64,000 nucleotides of DNA from TMED27 sp041397865 (GTDB lineage Bacteria; Pseudomonadota; Alphaproteobacteria; Micavibrionales; Micavibrionaceae): NCBI GenBank assembly GCA_041397865.1, contig JAWKVT010000001.1, forward strand, positions 186,001-250,000, given 5' to 3'. The notes under the pieces are model-generated. The model had not been told where the DNA came from, did not search any database, and saw only the letters and a program-made list of their open reading frames with translations. A program made the position numbers and the translations under genes. This document shows positions 40,534 to 49,025 of the stretch, in pieces (position 1 is the stretch's first letter; every line of letters begins with the position of its first letter).

Positions 40534-41231
40534 GAGGCACCATAACGCATAAGCTCATGCCCATGCTCGCGCATCCAGTATTCGCCTTCGAAAAAATCTT
40601 CGGACAGGTCACGGCATAAATGCCAGAAATCGTTGGAATGATCCATATGGCGAAGATGCGCGACTTCATGCGCGACCACGTAATCAAACGCTTCATAAGG
40701 GGCAAACAGCAAGCGCCACGAAAAGGACAGGTTCCCGTCCGCGCTGCAAGACCCCCAGCGGCTCTTGGTGTCGCGCACGCTAACGCCGAAAACCTTGCGA
40801 CGGATCTGTGCGGCCTTTTCATGTGCCAGCATCGTGAGCTCATCCTTGGCCAGTTTTTTCAGATAACGCTCAATCCGCGCAGAAGGATCGTCCTTATTGG
40901 TTGTAACCAAAAGTTCTTTGTCTTTCAGGTCAATAAAGGTTTTTCTTAAAGTTTCATCATAAAAAACATGGATGCGGCGGTTCTGACCCAAAACCGGCAA
41001 AACCGTCCCGTATTCAAACGGAATAGGCTCCGGCAACTCCATGAGCTTGTCAATCATCCAGCTATCATGCTCTTCAGCAAAACGCTCTGCTCTCCTGAGG
41101 CTCACCCCCGCAGGCACGACAAGGTGAAAGACCCTCTCCTTGGGGTCCAGACGCAGGCCCAGACGCCGCGCACGTTTGCTGCGCTTCAGCGTTACATAGG
41201 GCGGTAACGTGTCCTCTCGTCTTAAAAGCAT
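40515..41231 (-). CDS. YgjP-like M48-type metallopeptidase domain protein (DUF45)
   Basis: This 238-residue protein has the zinc motif HEVAHLRHMDHS (H188, E189, H192), preceded by the DUF45/YgjP signature SRWGSCSADGNLSFSWRLL near 158-175. It is probably a cytosolic minigluzincin-type protease, with the substrate unknown. It is convergent with ruvX and overlaps its end by 19 bases. The start is ATG 41231. Upstream about 70 bases separate it from the PHA depolymerase stop on the same strand. Confidence 0.88.
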   Translation of the reverse strand: MLLRREDTLPPYVTLKRSKRARRLGLRLDPKERVFHLVVPAGVSLRRAERFAEEHDSWMIDKLMELPEPIPFEYGTVLPVLGQNRRIHVFYDETLRKTFIDLKDKELLVTTNKDDPSARIERYLKKLAKDELTMLAHEKAAQIRRKVFGVSVRDTKSRWGSCSADGNLSFSWRLLFAPYEAFDYVVAHEVAHLRHMDHSNDFWHLCRDLSEDFFEGEYWMREHGHELMRYGASQGELL

Positions 41232-41300
41232 AAGGTCACATTATGCGCAGGCGCAAAAAAATGCAATCCTGAAAAAGAGGGGAAGGGAGGCGAATCGCCG

Positions 41301-42683
41301 CTAGTCCACGGTTTCCTTATAGTTCTCGGCGCGGTTTTCTTTTACCCAGCGCCGCACCGCCGCAATGCCGTGGCGGTCGCGATTATAACGGGAAGCGGAT
41401 AAATCCGCCGCGATTTCAAGGTCTTTAGCCGGAACCGGATCGGTATCCGGGTCAAACTCACGGATAAAGTGGCGCACGCGCGGCATGATCTCCTCACGCC
41501 AGCGCCGCCCGTTAAAAATCCCGTAATGCCCGCATTCGGGCTGAAAACGGTGATATTGCTTGCGCTGGGGCAGGGAGTAGCACAGCTCATGCGCCGCCGT
41601 CGTCTGCCCGCGCGCGGAGATATCATCCAGCTCTCCTTCAATAGTCAGCAGCGCCGTATGCTGGATATCCTGCGGACGAACGTCGACAAGCTCCCCGGTC
41701 AGCGGGTCGCGCCATTTCATCAACCCGCGCGGAAGGAGGTGTTTCTGAAACACCGTTTCCACCGTTTGCAGGTAAAATTCGGACGGAATATCCATAACTG
41801 AAAGATACTCATTGTAAAATCTGCGGTGCGCCTCCGCGCTGTCCCCATCGCCCTCGACAAGATGCTGGTAAAATTTCATGAATGAACCGAGATGGCGATC
41901 CAGATTCATCGACATAAACCCGCCAAGTTGCAAAAATCCGGGGTAAACCTTGCGGAACGCGCCGGGGTAATAAAACGGCACGTCATAAAGGACACTTTGC
42001 TTAAACCAGCGTAAAGGCCGCGTTTCCGCCAGCTCCGTCACTTCCGTCTTCGAAACGCGGGTATCAATCGGCCCGCCCATAAGCGTCATGCTGAGCGGTT
42101 GGTTCGGATCATTCTCCGAAGCCATCAGCGATACTGCCGCCAACACCGGCACAACCGGCTGACACACGCCGATAACATGGGTTTGCGGCCCCAAAAGGCT
42201 CATAAACTCGCGCAAGTACGTAATGTACGTATCAAGGCTGAACTCCCCCTCGCTCAAAGGAACCTGCCGGGCATCTTCCCAATCGGTGACATAGACATTG
42301 TGATGCGGGAGCAGGGCTTCAACAGTCCCGCGCAGCAAGGTCGCATAATGCCCCGACATCGGCGCAACAAGCAAAACAGCAGGGTCGTTGCGCTTAATCT
42401 TACGATGAAAATTTAGCAAACGGCAAAACGGCTTCTCAACGATTGTTTTCTCAACAACCTCAACCTTGCGCCCGCCAATCCGCGTTTCATCCAGCCCGAA
42501 ATCAGGCCGCCCGAACCGCCGCGTGGCCCGCTCGATCACCTCCGCAGACGCCGCGATATTGCGTCCGATCTGTGTATAGGACATAGGGTTCCACGGGCTT
42601 TGAAAGGCGCTGCGCATCAACTCCGCCTGCAACCGCATCGGTGTGGAAAGCGCGTGTTGAAGCTCGTGCAAATGATAAAGCAT
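41301..42683 (-). CDS. phaZ: Intracellular polyhydroxyalkanoate depolymerase
   Basis: The 460-residue alpha/beta hydrolase matches the intracellular PhaZ family (PF06850). The nucleophile elbow is GVC174QP, with cysteine instead of serine, as known for Ralstonia PhaZ1. The acid is probably in EGELDDIS and the histidine in ECGHYGIF. The N-terminal segment MLYHLHELQHALSTPMRLQAE is split from the core by a conserved FCRLLNF region. It mobilises storage polyester, implying PHA metabolism in this organism, although no synthase gene is in the window. It is divergent from the CbiB-like gene. Confidence 0.93.
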   Translation of the reverse strand: MLYHLHELQHALSTPMRLQAELMRSAFQSPWNPMSYTQIGRNIAASAEVIERATRRFGRPDFGLDETRIGGRKVEVVEKTIVEKPFCRLLNFHRKIKRNDPAVLLVAPMSGHYATLLRGTVEALLPHHNVYVTDWEDARQVPLSEGEFSLDTYITYLREFMSLLGPQTHVIGVCQPVVPVLAAVSLMASENDPNQPLSMTLMGGPIDTRVSKTEVTELAETRPLRWFKQSVLYDVPFYYPGAFRKVYPGFLQLGGFMSMNLDRHLGSFMKFYQHLVEGDGDSAEAHRRFYNEYLSVMDIPSEFYLQTVETVFQKHLLPRGLMKWRDPLTGELVDVRPQDIQHTALLTIEGELDDISARGQTTAAHELCYSLPQRKQYHRFQPECGHYGIFNGRRWREEIMPRVRHFIREFDPDTDPVPAKDLEIAADLSASRYNRDRHGIAAVRRWVKENRAENYKETVD

Positions 42684-42714
42684 GCCTGTTTTCCTTTGAA
42701 TTTATCGTGCTTTG

Positions 42715-42726
42715 TCGCTATAGCGA
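42715..42726. promoter_or_regulatory. Palindrome upstream of phaZ
   Basis: TCGCTATAGCGA is a 12-base perfect palindrome 32 bases upstream of the phaZ start and 70 upstream of the divergent CbiB-like gene. It could be a regulator site for either gene. Weak evidence on its own. Confidence 0.3.
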
Positions 42727-42795
42727 AATGCTATACACTCTCAATATTACATGAAAAATATCGCAATGCACAATAAAAAGGCCGCATAGTTTTCA

Positions 42796-43827
42796 ATGAT
42801 AAAAGAAATTCTTATACAATGGCATGCGCAGCTCATGGACATAGAGCGCATCCCGGTGATTCTCCTTGCGCTCCTTGTCTGTACGGTCGTGGGTATGATT
42901 TCAGGTCCGCTGGGCGGAAACGTCCACCCCTTTATCTGGCGCGTTTTTGATATGCTGTTCGGCAAGCTGGGGGATCGGATGAACAGCCCCAAACGCGCAA
43001 AGGCCGATCTTGCCTTTCGCGGCTTTATGATTTCAGCCTTTATAATCGTCATAGCCGCGCTGATTGGGAAATCCTTTGCGCAAGCTGCGATCGCCGAGCC
43101 GCTTTACGGCATAATACAAATTCTCCTGCTTTCGCTCTTGTTTACAGTGGGCAGCGTGTGGTTTGCCTTGCTCCGCCTCTATTTCGCGATGGAGCAGGAC
43201 AAGGTGATCGAGGGCGTATACTACGCCATCGCCCGCTCATCCCGCGTAAACCTCGCCGCAGGCGATGATTTTGGCGTTACGCGTACAGCCATGGCCTTAA
43301 GCGTACGCAGCTTTGATAAAGGCCTTGTCGCCCCCGCTTTATGGTTTCTCATCGGCGGTTTTCCCGCTGCCTGCATCTATAGCGCCCTGGCGATGATGTG
43401 CTGGCGCTTCGGCAAAAACGGCCTTGGGAGTGGATTCGCCGCTGTTCCGCTGGCGCTGGAGCGCCTCATGGGCCTCATCCCCTCGCTCTTCACTGCCGCT
43501 TTCATCACGCTGGCAACGGTTATAACGCCGACCGCCAGCATTCAAAAAGGTGTAACCGCATGGTTCGGCCATAAAAACCGCGCCCCCTACGCGCAGGGCG
43601 GCCCGCCGCTCTCCGCTTTGGCATGGGCGCTGAACGTCTCCCTCGGCGGCGTAGCGCAGGATTTATCCGGCCACGCTATGAAAGGCGTATGGGTCGGTCC
43701 CAAAGGTGCCACCGCGCAGCTTGACCATAAACATCTGCGCCGCGCGATCTATATCAACGTCATCGCCCATATCCTCTTTATCGCCGCCTTGCTGGGCGCA
43801 TATATGTGGGGCAACATTTTAGCTTGA
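42796..43827 (+). CDS. CobD/CbiB-like integral membrane protein
   Basis: The 343-residue polytopic protein (about five helices) resembles CobD/CbiB, the cobinamide-phosphate synthase. Shared features include an N-terminal GPLGGNVHPFIWRVFDMLFGKL, echoing the CbiB P-HP-W-G region, a TRTAMALSVRSFDKGLVAPALWFLIGG core and the GGPPLSALAWALNVSLGG C-terminal loop. No other cobalamin gene is in the window, and several CbiB signature positions are altered, so it may be a divergent paralogue. A similar gene beside rpmB is recalled from other Alphaproteobacteria. It ends 63 bases before rpmB. Confidence 0.65.
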   Translation: MIKEILIQWHAQLMDIERIPVILLALLVCTVVGMISGPLGGNVHPFIWRVFDMLFGKLGDRMNSPKRAKADLAFRGFMISAFIIVIAALIGKSFAQAAIAEPLYGIIQILLLSLLFTVGSVWFALLRLYFAMEQDKVIEGVYYAIARSSRVNLAAGDDFGVTRTAMALSVRSFDKGLVAPALWFLIGGFPAACIYSALAMMCWRFGKNGLGSGFAAVPLALERLMGLIPSLFTAAFITLATVITPTASIQKGVTAWFGHKNRAPYAQGGPPLSALAWALNVSLGGVAQDLSGHAMKGVWVGPKGATAQLDHKHLRRAIYINVIAHILFIAALLGAYMWGNILA

Positions 43828-43890
43828 CTTACCGGGCGCATTTCGACTACTTTCCGCCCCGGAATAAACTTTAATTGAAGGAACCGCGCC

Positions 43891-44184
43891 ATGAGCCGCA
43901 AATGTATGATTACCGGAAAAGCGCCGATGAGCGGGAATAACGTTTCCCACGCGCAAAACAAAACACGCCGTAGATTTTTGCCGAATGTACAGGATACAAG
44001 CCTGTATAGCGAAATTCTGAAAAGATGGATTAAGGTTAAGGCCAGCTCCGCCGGTCTGCGCACTGTCGAGCATAAAGGCGGATTCGATAAATTCCTGACC
44101 TCAACGGCGAAAACAAAGCTCGACCCCGCCCTGCGCCCGGTCAAAGCGCAAATCGAAAAGGCTCAGGCCGAAAAAGCGGCTTAA
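43891..44184 (+). CDS. rpmB: 50S ribosomal protein L28
   Basis: The 97-residue protein opens MSRKCMITGKAPMSGNNVSHAQNKT..RRFLPN, the diagnostic L28 N-terminus, and continues with the RWIKVKASSAGLRTVEHKGGFD core. Only one CxxC-type cysteine remains (Cys5), as in zinc-free L28 forms. GAAGGAA before the ATG is a good ribosome-binding site. It is followed by two hairpins, the second a strong terminator. Confidence 0.95.
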   Translation: MSRKCMITGKAPMSGNNVSHAQNKTRRRFLPNVQDTSLYSEILKRWIKVKASSAGLRTVEHKGGFDKFLTSTAKTKLDPALRPVKAQIEKAQAEKAA

Positions 44185-44200
44185 GAGCACACACCGTCAT

Positions 44201-44252
44201 TACACGGCCCCGCCCGTGTAATCCAAACCCGCCGGATCATGGCGGGTTTTTT
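44201..44252 (+). terminator. Tandem hairpins terminating rpmB
   Basis: TACACGG-ccccgc-CCGTGTA (44201-44220) is followed by AAACCCGCC-ggatcat-GGCGGGTTT with a run of six T ending at 44252. The second is a textbook rho-independent terminator; the first may be an antiterminating or stabilising stem. Confidence 0.9.
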
Positions 44253-44271
44253 ATCGCTCGCAAGCATTTTA

Positions 44272-44298
44272 TTGACATAACACAAAAATTGTTATAAA
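44272..44298 (+). promoter_or_regulatory. Promoter of the orphan gene at 44308 (TTGACATAAC type)
   Basis: TTGACA at 44272-44277 is followed by TATAAA at 44293-44298 (15-base spacer; TAAATA two bases on gives 17). Initiation would lie within a few bases of the ATG at 44308, so the message is probably leaderless. The 11 bases ATTGACATAAC recur at the promoter of the orphan gene at 51683. Confidence 0.55.
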
Positions 44299-44307
44299 TA
44301 ATAGCCC

Positions 44308-45162
44308 ATGATCAGGACCGTTACATTCGATAATCATCCCAAAGAGCTAGCGGTTGTTCATGCACAAACGCCTTCTGAGTTTATAGGCAAGGCAAGTGAT
44401 ATTCTTTCTCCTAACCGCTCTCCGTTGCAAGGTGTCGTCTGGGCGCGTGATGGGGCACAAGACGGATCACAAACAGCATCACACGAAGAACTGGTCGCAG
44501 TTTTTAGAAAACATGGCGATAAAAGGTATGAGGAAGAAGAGCTTACTGCCACAGGTAAGGTTTGCCATGTTACAGGTGTGGCGCAAAATTCAACAATAAG
44601 GACAGAAGGGAAAGACAGCCCTTTCTTGATTCAGGTGGTATCGAGTGTTCTGGGACATTGTCCCGGAGTCGTCGTACAGTCAATCCATCAAAAGGAGCCG
44701 GAAGGACTGGGGTTGCACTTTGAAAACCCTGAATCTAAAGAACGTAATTGGCCTGATAACCCTTTGCGGTATCTCTATAAGTGCGCGGATATCCTTAAAG
44801 AATCAGGCAATGCAAAGGTCATGCGTGGAAAAAGCTATCGTATTATATGGACGGAGGCATCAAAAGATATAAAGGATAAAACAGGTACGGTTTGCTGGGT
44901 GCCAAGTGAAATTAAAGATTCTCAATATAAAAGAGAAATTAAGACAGGAAACCTTGAAGCCGCATCTCAGCGCGCAGTGGACCAAAGCCTGGCAACATTG
45001 AGGAATGCGTGGCAAATAAGAAATGAGGACGTATTAGTGCTTGCTGATGATGATAAGGGATGGCGCGGACATAAGTATCTTTTACATTCAAATTTTCCTA
45101 CACAGGAAGCTTACGTTCATCCTAGGGTGTTGCATCGACTGGATGTAACGCCTTCTTCTTAA
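44308..45162 (+). CDS. Orphan protein, unknown function
   Basis: I do not recognise this 284-residue protein. It is soluble, has no signal peptide and is mixed alpha/beta, with segments such as GVVWARDGAQDGSQTAS, GKVCHVTGVAQNSTIRT and VLVLADDDKGWRGHKYLLH. Codon use is clearly more AT-rich than in rpmB and tgt on either side. It has its own near-leaderless promoter and follows a strong terminator, so it is an independent unit. These features suggest recent acquisition. No neighbour gives a clue to its job. Confidence 0.7.
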   Translation: MIRTVTFDNHPKELAVVHAQTPSEFIGKASDILSPNRSPLQGVVWARDGAQDGSQTASHEELVAVFRKHGDKRYEEEELTATGKVCHVTGVAQNSTIRTEGKDSPFLIQVVSSVLGHCPGVVVQSIHQKEPEGLGLHFENPESKERNWPDNPLRYLYKCADILKESGNAKVMRGKSYRIIWTEASKDIKDKTGTVCWVPSEIKDSQYKREIKTGNLEAASQRAVDQSLATLRNAWQIRNEDVLVLADDDKGWRGHKYLLHSNFPTQEAYVHPRVLHRLDVTPSS

Positions 45163-45185
45163 ATATCCCGTCATCATGCCCCCGC

Positions 45186-45225
45186 AAAAAAAAACCTGTA
45201 TCCATCCGCGCCCATCTGTGGTTAA
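45186..45225. repeat. Dyad repeat half-element F before tgt
   Basis: An A run then CCTGTATCCATCCGCGCCCATCTGTGG and TTAA is a single right arm of the dyad family (ATC-unit variant: ATCCATCCGCG, CCCATCTGTGGTTAA). No matching left arm is found upstream, so it looks truncated. It ends nine bases before the tgt ATG, which lacks a Shine-Dalgarno sequence. Confidence 0.6.
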
Positions 45226-45234
45226 ACAGCCCTC

Positions 45235-46419
45235 ATGCTGAGCTACCCCAATTTCGCGTTCGATATCACCCATACCGACCCCAAATCCGGGGCGCGGCTT
45301 GGCACGCTCAAAACCCCCCATGGCGCGATCGAAACGCCCAATTACATCTTCTGCGGTACAAAAGCCGCGATCAAAGCGCTGTCCCCCGCGCAGATGATCG
45401 AGGCGCAAACCGATATTATCCTGTCCAACACCTACCACCTCATGCTCCAACCCGGCGCTGACCTTATCGAGCGCGCCGGGGGCTTGCATAAATTCATGAA
45501 CTGGAACGGCCCGATGCTCACCGATTCCGGGGGGTTTCAGGTTTTCTCGCTGGGCGAGGGGACCATGGCCAATGAGATCAAGGGCAAAAACACGGGAAAG
45601 CACGATAATAAAAGCCTGATCAGCATCACCGAGGAGGGCTGCGTTTTCCGCTCATATATCGACGGCTCAAAAATAAAGCTCACCCCCGAAAGCTCAATGG
45701 AGATACAGCGTAAGCTCGGCGCTGACCTGCTCATGCAGTTCGATGAATGTACGCCTTACCATGTGGATAAGACGTACACCGCGCGCTCCATGGAAATGTC
45801 GATGCGCTGGGGCGACCGCTGCCTCGCCGAATTCGAGCGCCACGATAACGGAAGCCAAGGGCTGTACGGCATTATTCAGGGCGGCGTCCACGCAGACTTA
45901 CGCCAAATCTCCGCCGAATACACCAAAGACCGGGCCTTTTTCGGCACAGCCGTAGGCGGCTGCCTCGGCGGATCGGAAGAAGAAATGGAAACCGTTGTCG
46001 CTGCCAGCCTGCCATACGCACACCCGGAGCGCCCTGTGCATTTCCTCGGCATCGGCCAGATCAAGGATGTTTTCAAATTTGTACGTCTCGGCGTCGATAC
46101 GTTCGATTGCGTGATCCCCACACGCCTTGCCCGCCACGGCACAGCCCTGATGAAAGGCGTTCCCGGAGAGACAATCACTCTCACAAACGCCCGTTACCGT
46201 GACGATCACACGCCGCTGGACGAAAACGGCAGCGTTGCCGCCTCAACCGACTACACCAAAGCCTATATCCACCACCTCCTGAAAGCCGGAGAAATCCTTG
46301 GTATGCAGCTCCTTGCCCAGCATAATGTGGCCACCATAAACCGCCTCATGCGCGAAGTTCGCAGCGCTATCCAAGCCGGAACGCTCGACGCCCTTGAAAA
46401 GCAATGGCTTCCGAAATAA
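45235..46419 (+). CDS. tgt: tRNA-guanine(34) transglycosylase, variant lacking the zinc cysteines
   Basis: Tgt exchanges guanine 34 for a queuosine precursor in GUN-anticodon tRNAs. The catalytic aspartates are present: D97 in TDSGGFQ, D170 in FDECTPY and D291 in FDCVIPTR. Two features are odd. The zinc site CxCxxC before AYxHH is replaced by ENGSVAAST (330-338), so all three cysteines are missing. The base-recognition loop reads GGCLGGS (241-247) instead of the usual GGLAVGE. There is also an insert of about 12 residues near 111-125. These traits resemble a subfamily linked to queuine salvage (inference). The gene starts with ATG 45235 just after a dyad half-element. Confidence 0.9.
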   Translation: MLSYPNFAFDITHTDPKSGARLGTLKTPHGAIETPNYIFCGTKAAIKALSPAQMIEAQTDIILSNTYHLMLQPGADLIERAGGLHKFMNWNGPMLTDSGGFQVFSLGEGTMANEIKGKNTGKHDNKSLISITEEGCVFRSYIDGSKIKLTPESSMEIQRKLGADLLMQFDECTPYHVDKTYTARSMEMSMRWGDRCLAEFERHDNGSQGLYGIIQGGVHADLRQISAEYTKDRAFFGTAVGGCLGGSEEEMETVVAASLPYAHPERPVHFLGIGQIKDVFKFVRLGVDTFDCVIPTRLARHGTALMKGVPGETITLTNARYRDDHTPLDENGSVAASTDYTKAYIHHLLKAGEILGMQLLAQHNVATINRLMREVRSAIQAGTLDALEKQWLPK

Positions 46420-46462
46420 CAATTTTTCTGCTTTTTGTTAACCAAATCAATACCGATTACGC

Positions 46463-46468
46463 TATAAT
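46463..46468 (+). promoter_or_regulatory. -10 element upstream of the GGDEF gene
   Basis: A perfect TATAAT lies 44 bases before the ATG at 46512. No good -35 hexamer stands 16-18 bases upstream (AACCAA at best), so it may need an activator or be chance. Confidence 0.35.
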
Positions 46469-46511
46469 CCTATAAGAAGGATTTGATAACCCAAAGGCGC
46501 AATAACTCCCG

Positions 46512-47396
46512 ATGGCTATAAACTACACCACAGATGAAAAGTTCAGGATTCTTGGGGATCTGTTAAAGCATTATCAGGCTTGGTTTTCCGGCCTTGTTTT
46601 GCATGTTTTTCACGATGTCGCCGTCAGACCCCCGCCGGATGTTTTTATAAACTGGGTCAAAACAGTTTCATTTGAACAAATTGATATCGAAGGACGCTAC
46701 GCCAGAGAAAAAGACCGTCTTCTCCTTCTGCATAACGAATTGATGCAAGAAGCGCCTTTGTTAACAAAGCACACCGCCCCGGCTGGGTTTGAGGGGTTTT
46801 CCGAAAAATTCAGGGCGTTTCTTGCCGCGACGCATAATTTTTGCCAAAGCGTTGTGATTGAACAAGGCGGGCTGGATATTTTCACCGGGCTAAAGAACAA
46901 AGCTGTTCTCAGAGGCGATATTAATATCGAGATGGAGCGCCTTGCGCGTGAAGGTTTCCCGTTTTCCCTCGGGCTCGCGCGTATCGACGACTTTAAAGTA
47001 ATGGAAAAAAGCCTGGGGCCGGAAAACGCCGATATCATCGTTAAAACGGTCGCAGATTTCATATTGAAAAGCCTTCGCACCTATGATGATGCCTACAGGA
47101 TCAGCCGCGATCATTTTGTTTTGTGCCTGAAACAATCCGATACAATGGGCGGGCAAAGGGCAATGGAGCGCTTGCGCGATATTCTCGAAGAAGCAGGAAA
47201 GGTCTATAACATAGATGGCCGGGATAAACTTCTAACCATGTCGTGCTGCGTGGCTTCACCGTTTCCCGGCGATGATATAAACGACTTGTTTGATAATTTG
47301 TATGTCGATCTGGACAAGCAGATTAAAGATCCCGGCTCGGTCCTGACTTATCAGGCTCTTAGCCCTCTACAGCGCTTTATTAAAGAAGACGGGTAA
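46512..47396 (+). CDS. Degenerate GGDEF-domain protein
   Basis: The 294-residue protein has a helical N-terminal region of about 115 residues (W25, H32, H35 and W49 could form a sensor bundle, but I do not recognise it). A GGDEF domain follows (about 123-285), with GLDIFTGLKNKAVLRG and ARIDDFKVMEK. The catalytic motif is SRDHF where GG(D/E)EF is expected, and no RxxD inhibitory site precedes it, so diguanylate cyclase activity is unlikely; it may bind nucleotide or act as a partner. It is followed after 35 bases by a PAS histidine kinase gene and is probably cotranscribed. Confidence 0.8.
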   Translation: MAINYTTDEKFRILGDLLKHYQAWFSGLVLHVFHDVAVRPPPDVFINWVKTVSFEQIDIEGRYAREKDRLLLLHNELMQEAPLLTKHTAPAGFEGFSEKFRAFLAATHNFCQSVVIEQGGLDIFTGLKNKAVLRGDINIEMERLAREGFPFSLGLARIDDFKVMEKSLGPENADIIVKTVADFILKSLRTYDDAYRISRDHFVLCLKQSDTMGGQRAMERLRDILEEAGKVYNIDGRDKLLTMSCCVASPFPGDDINDLFDNLYVDLDKQIKDPGSVLTYQALSPLQRFIKEDG

Positions 47397-47431
47397 CAGC
47401 GGCGTTCAATTCTTCGCGCATTCTGACGGGT

Positions 47432-48958
47432 ATGCTTGAGATGCAGGAAAACTATCAAAAATATTTCGATGCCATGCCGGTTCCGCGTTTTATCGTCCAT
47501 ATCGAAGACGGAGAGAGATATGTGGTTCGGGCGGCCAACACTCTGATTTTAAGGTATTTTGACTTGAAGGCAGAGCAGGTTACAGGCCGGGAAATTAACG
47601 AATTTATGGACCGGGAAAGCGCACTGCATTTCCAGCAATCTTTCGAAGTCTGCGCGGCAAAAAAACGCTCTGTAACCATTCAGGCGCTCCCCGGCGTCCC
47701 CGGCAGCATACGTGTATACGGCTTTTATATCAGTCCGGTTTTGGACGACAAAGAGGAGATACTCTACCTTGATATCATCGGCCAGCTTGATGTCGCCGAT
47801 CAGTCAATCGTCCAGCGCGAGCGTGACGATGCAATCTCTCTCCTGACCTCTATTTTCGACGTAAGCGAAATCGGTATCGTGGTGACGGATCTCAGTGGCC
47901 GCATCGTACGCGTGAATGACAGCTTTATCCGAACCTTCGGCTGGGCGCGTGAAGAACTTCTCAACGCCGACTTCACAGGGTTTGTAACGCCTGATGAGCG
48001 CCAGCGTGCCAGAAGTAATCACGAAGAATATATCCGCTCGGGCATTCGCTCTTCGGGCGAAATGAAAATCATCAGGAAAGATGGTGCAATCGCAAACGCC
48101 CTGTTCACAACCGCAACGCTGGAGCTTAGCCAGAAGCGCCGCTTTCAGGTCACAACAGTGATGGACATCACCTTGCGTAAACAGATGGAGCAATCATTGC
48201 GGGTCGCTAAAGATCAGGCCGATGCCGCAAACCGCGCCAAGTCTGTATTTCTCGCCAATATGAGTCATGAACTGCGCACCCCCATGAATGCCATCATCGG
48301 CTTTTCCGAAATGATGATAAAGGAAACATTCGGCGCGCTCGGCCATCCAAAATACAAGGAATATATCGGCGACGTTCATTCCAGCGCAAACCACCTGCTG
48401 GAAATCATCAACGAAGTGCTTGATATGTCAAAAATCGAAGCCGGACGGATTGAAATCGACGAAGGCGAAATAGATCTCAAAGGACTCATCGAATCGGTAT
48501 CGCGCATGATGGACTCGCGTGCCTTCGGGAATGATGTGAAGCTGAAAGTGGAAATAGCCCCGGATCTGCCGGATATCAAAGGCGACCAGCGCCTTATAAG
48601 GCAGGTGTTGATTAATCTTGTGACCAATGCCGTAAAATTCTCGAAAAAGGGCGGGAGTGTCGGCGTCGCCGCTTATATGCTTGAGGACGGGCGTTTGCAG
48701 ATAACCGTAAGCGACGAAGGCGTTGGCATTCGCAAAGATAAAATCAAGCAGGCTATGGAGCCTTTCGGTCAGGTCAGCGACCGCGCCGAAAACGCCGCCT
48801 ATCAGGGAACCGGGCTGGGGCTTCCTCTGGCCAAGGCTATGGTCAACCTGCATGATGGAACCCTTAACCTTGAATCCGAGGTCGGGCAGGGCACAACGGT
48901 TTTTGTAAATCTCCCCGCTTATCGTATCATCCCGCATAAAACAAAGGCGAAGGCTTAA
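47432..48958 (+). CDS. PAS-domain sensor histidine kinase (PleC/DivJ-like catalytic core)
   Basis: A 508-residue soluble kinase. There are two PAS domains (about 8-110 and 140-255), then a HisKA domain with the phospho-acceptor H279 in SHELRTPMNAIIGFSEMM, and a HATPase with NLVTNAVKF, DEGVGI and GTGLGLPLAK. The segment GALGHPKYKEYIGDVHSSANHLLEIINEVLDMSKIEAGR matches the PleC/DivJ/CckA-like alphaproteobacterial group. No membrane helix or receiver domain is present, and no response regulator is adjacent, so it is an orphan kinase. It probably acts with the degenerate GGDEF protein encoded just upstream. The signal is unknown. Confidence 0.88.
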   Translation: MLEMQENYQKYFDAMPVPRFIVHIEDGERYVVRAANTLILRYFDLKAEQVTGREINEFMDRESALHFQQSFEVCAAKKRSVTIQALPGVPGSIRVYGFYISPVLDDKEEILYLDIIGQLDVADQSIVQRERDDAISLLTSIFDVSEIGIVVTDLSGRIVRVNDSFIRTFGWAREELLNADFTGFVTPDERQRARSNHEEYIRSGIRSSGEMKIIRKDGAIANALFTTATLELSQKRRFQVTTVMDITLRKQMEQSLRVAKDQADAANRAKSVFLANMSHELRTPMNAIIGFSEMMIKETFGALGHPKYKEYIGDVHSSANHLLEIINEVLDMSKIEAGRIEIDEGEIDLKGLIESVSRMMDSRAFGNDVKLKVEIAPDLPDIKGDQRLIRQVLINLVTNAVKFSKKGGSVGVAAYMLEDGRLQITVSDEGVGIRKDKIKQAMEPFGQVSDRAENAAYQGTGLGLPLAKAMVNLHDGTLNLESEVGQGTTVFVNLPAYRIIPHKTKAKA

Positions 48959-48975
48959 GCCAGCTCTTGTCTCAA

Positions 48976-49009
48976 ATTATTTCACGGCGTATGATCTCCT
49001 CGAAATAAT
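48976..49009. promoter_or_regulatory. Inverted repeat upstream of fur
   Basis: ATTATTTC at 48976-48983 and GAAATAAT at 49002-49009 form a perfect 8-base inverted repeat separated by 18 bases, 17 bases before the fur ATG. It could be an autoregulatory site or a weak hairpin. It does not closely match the classic Fur box. Confidence 0.35.
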
Positions 49010-49025
49010 AACAGATGAGGATGAT

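Noticed and set aside
42796..43827. Firm assignment of the membrane protein as CobD/CbiB
   Set aside because: Similarity in layout only, altered signature positions and no cobalamin neighbours, so it is kept as CobD/CbiB-like.
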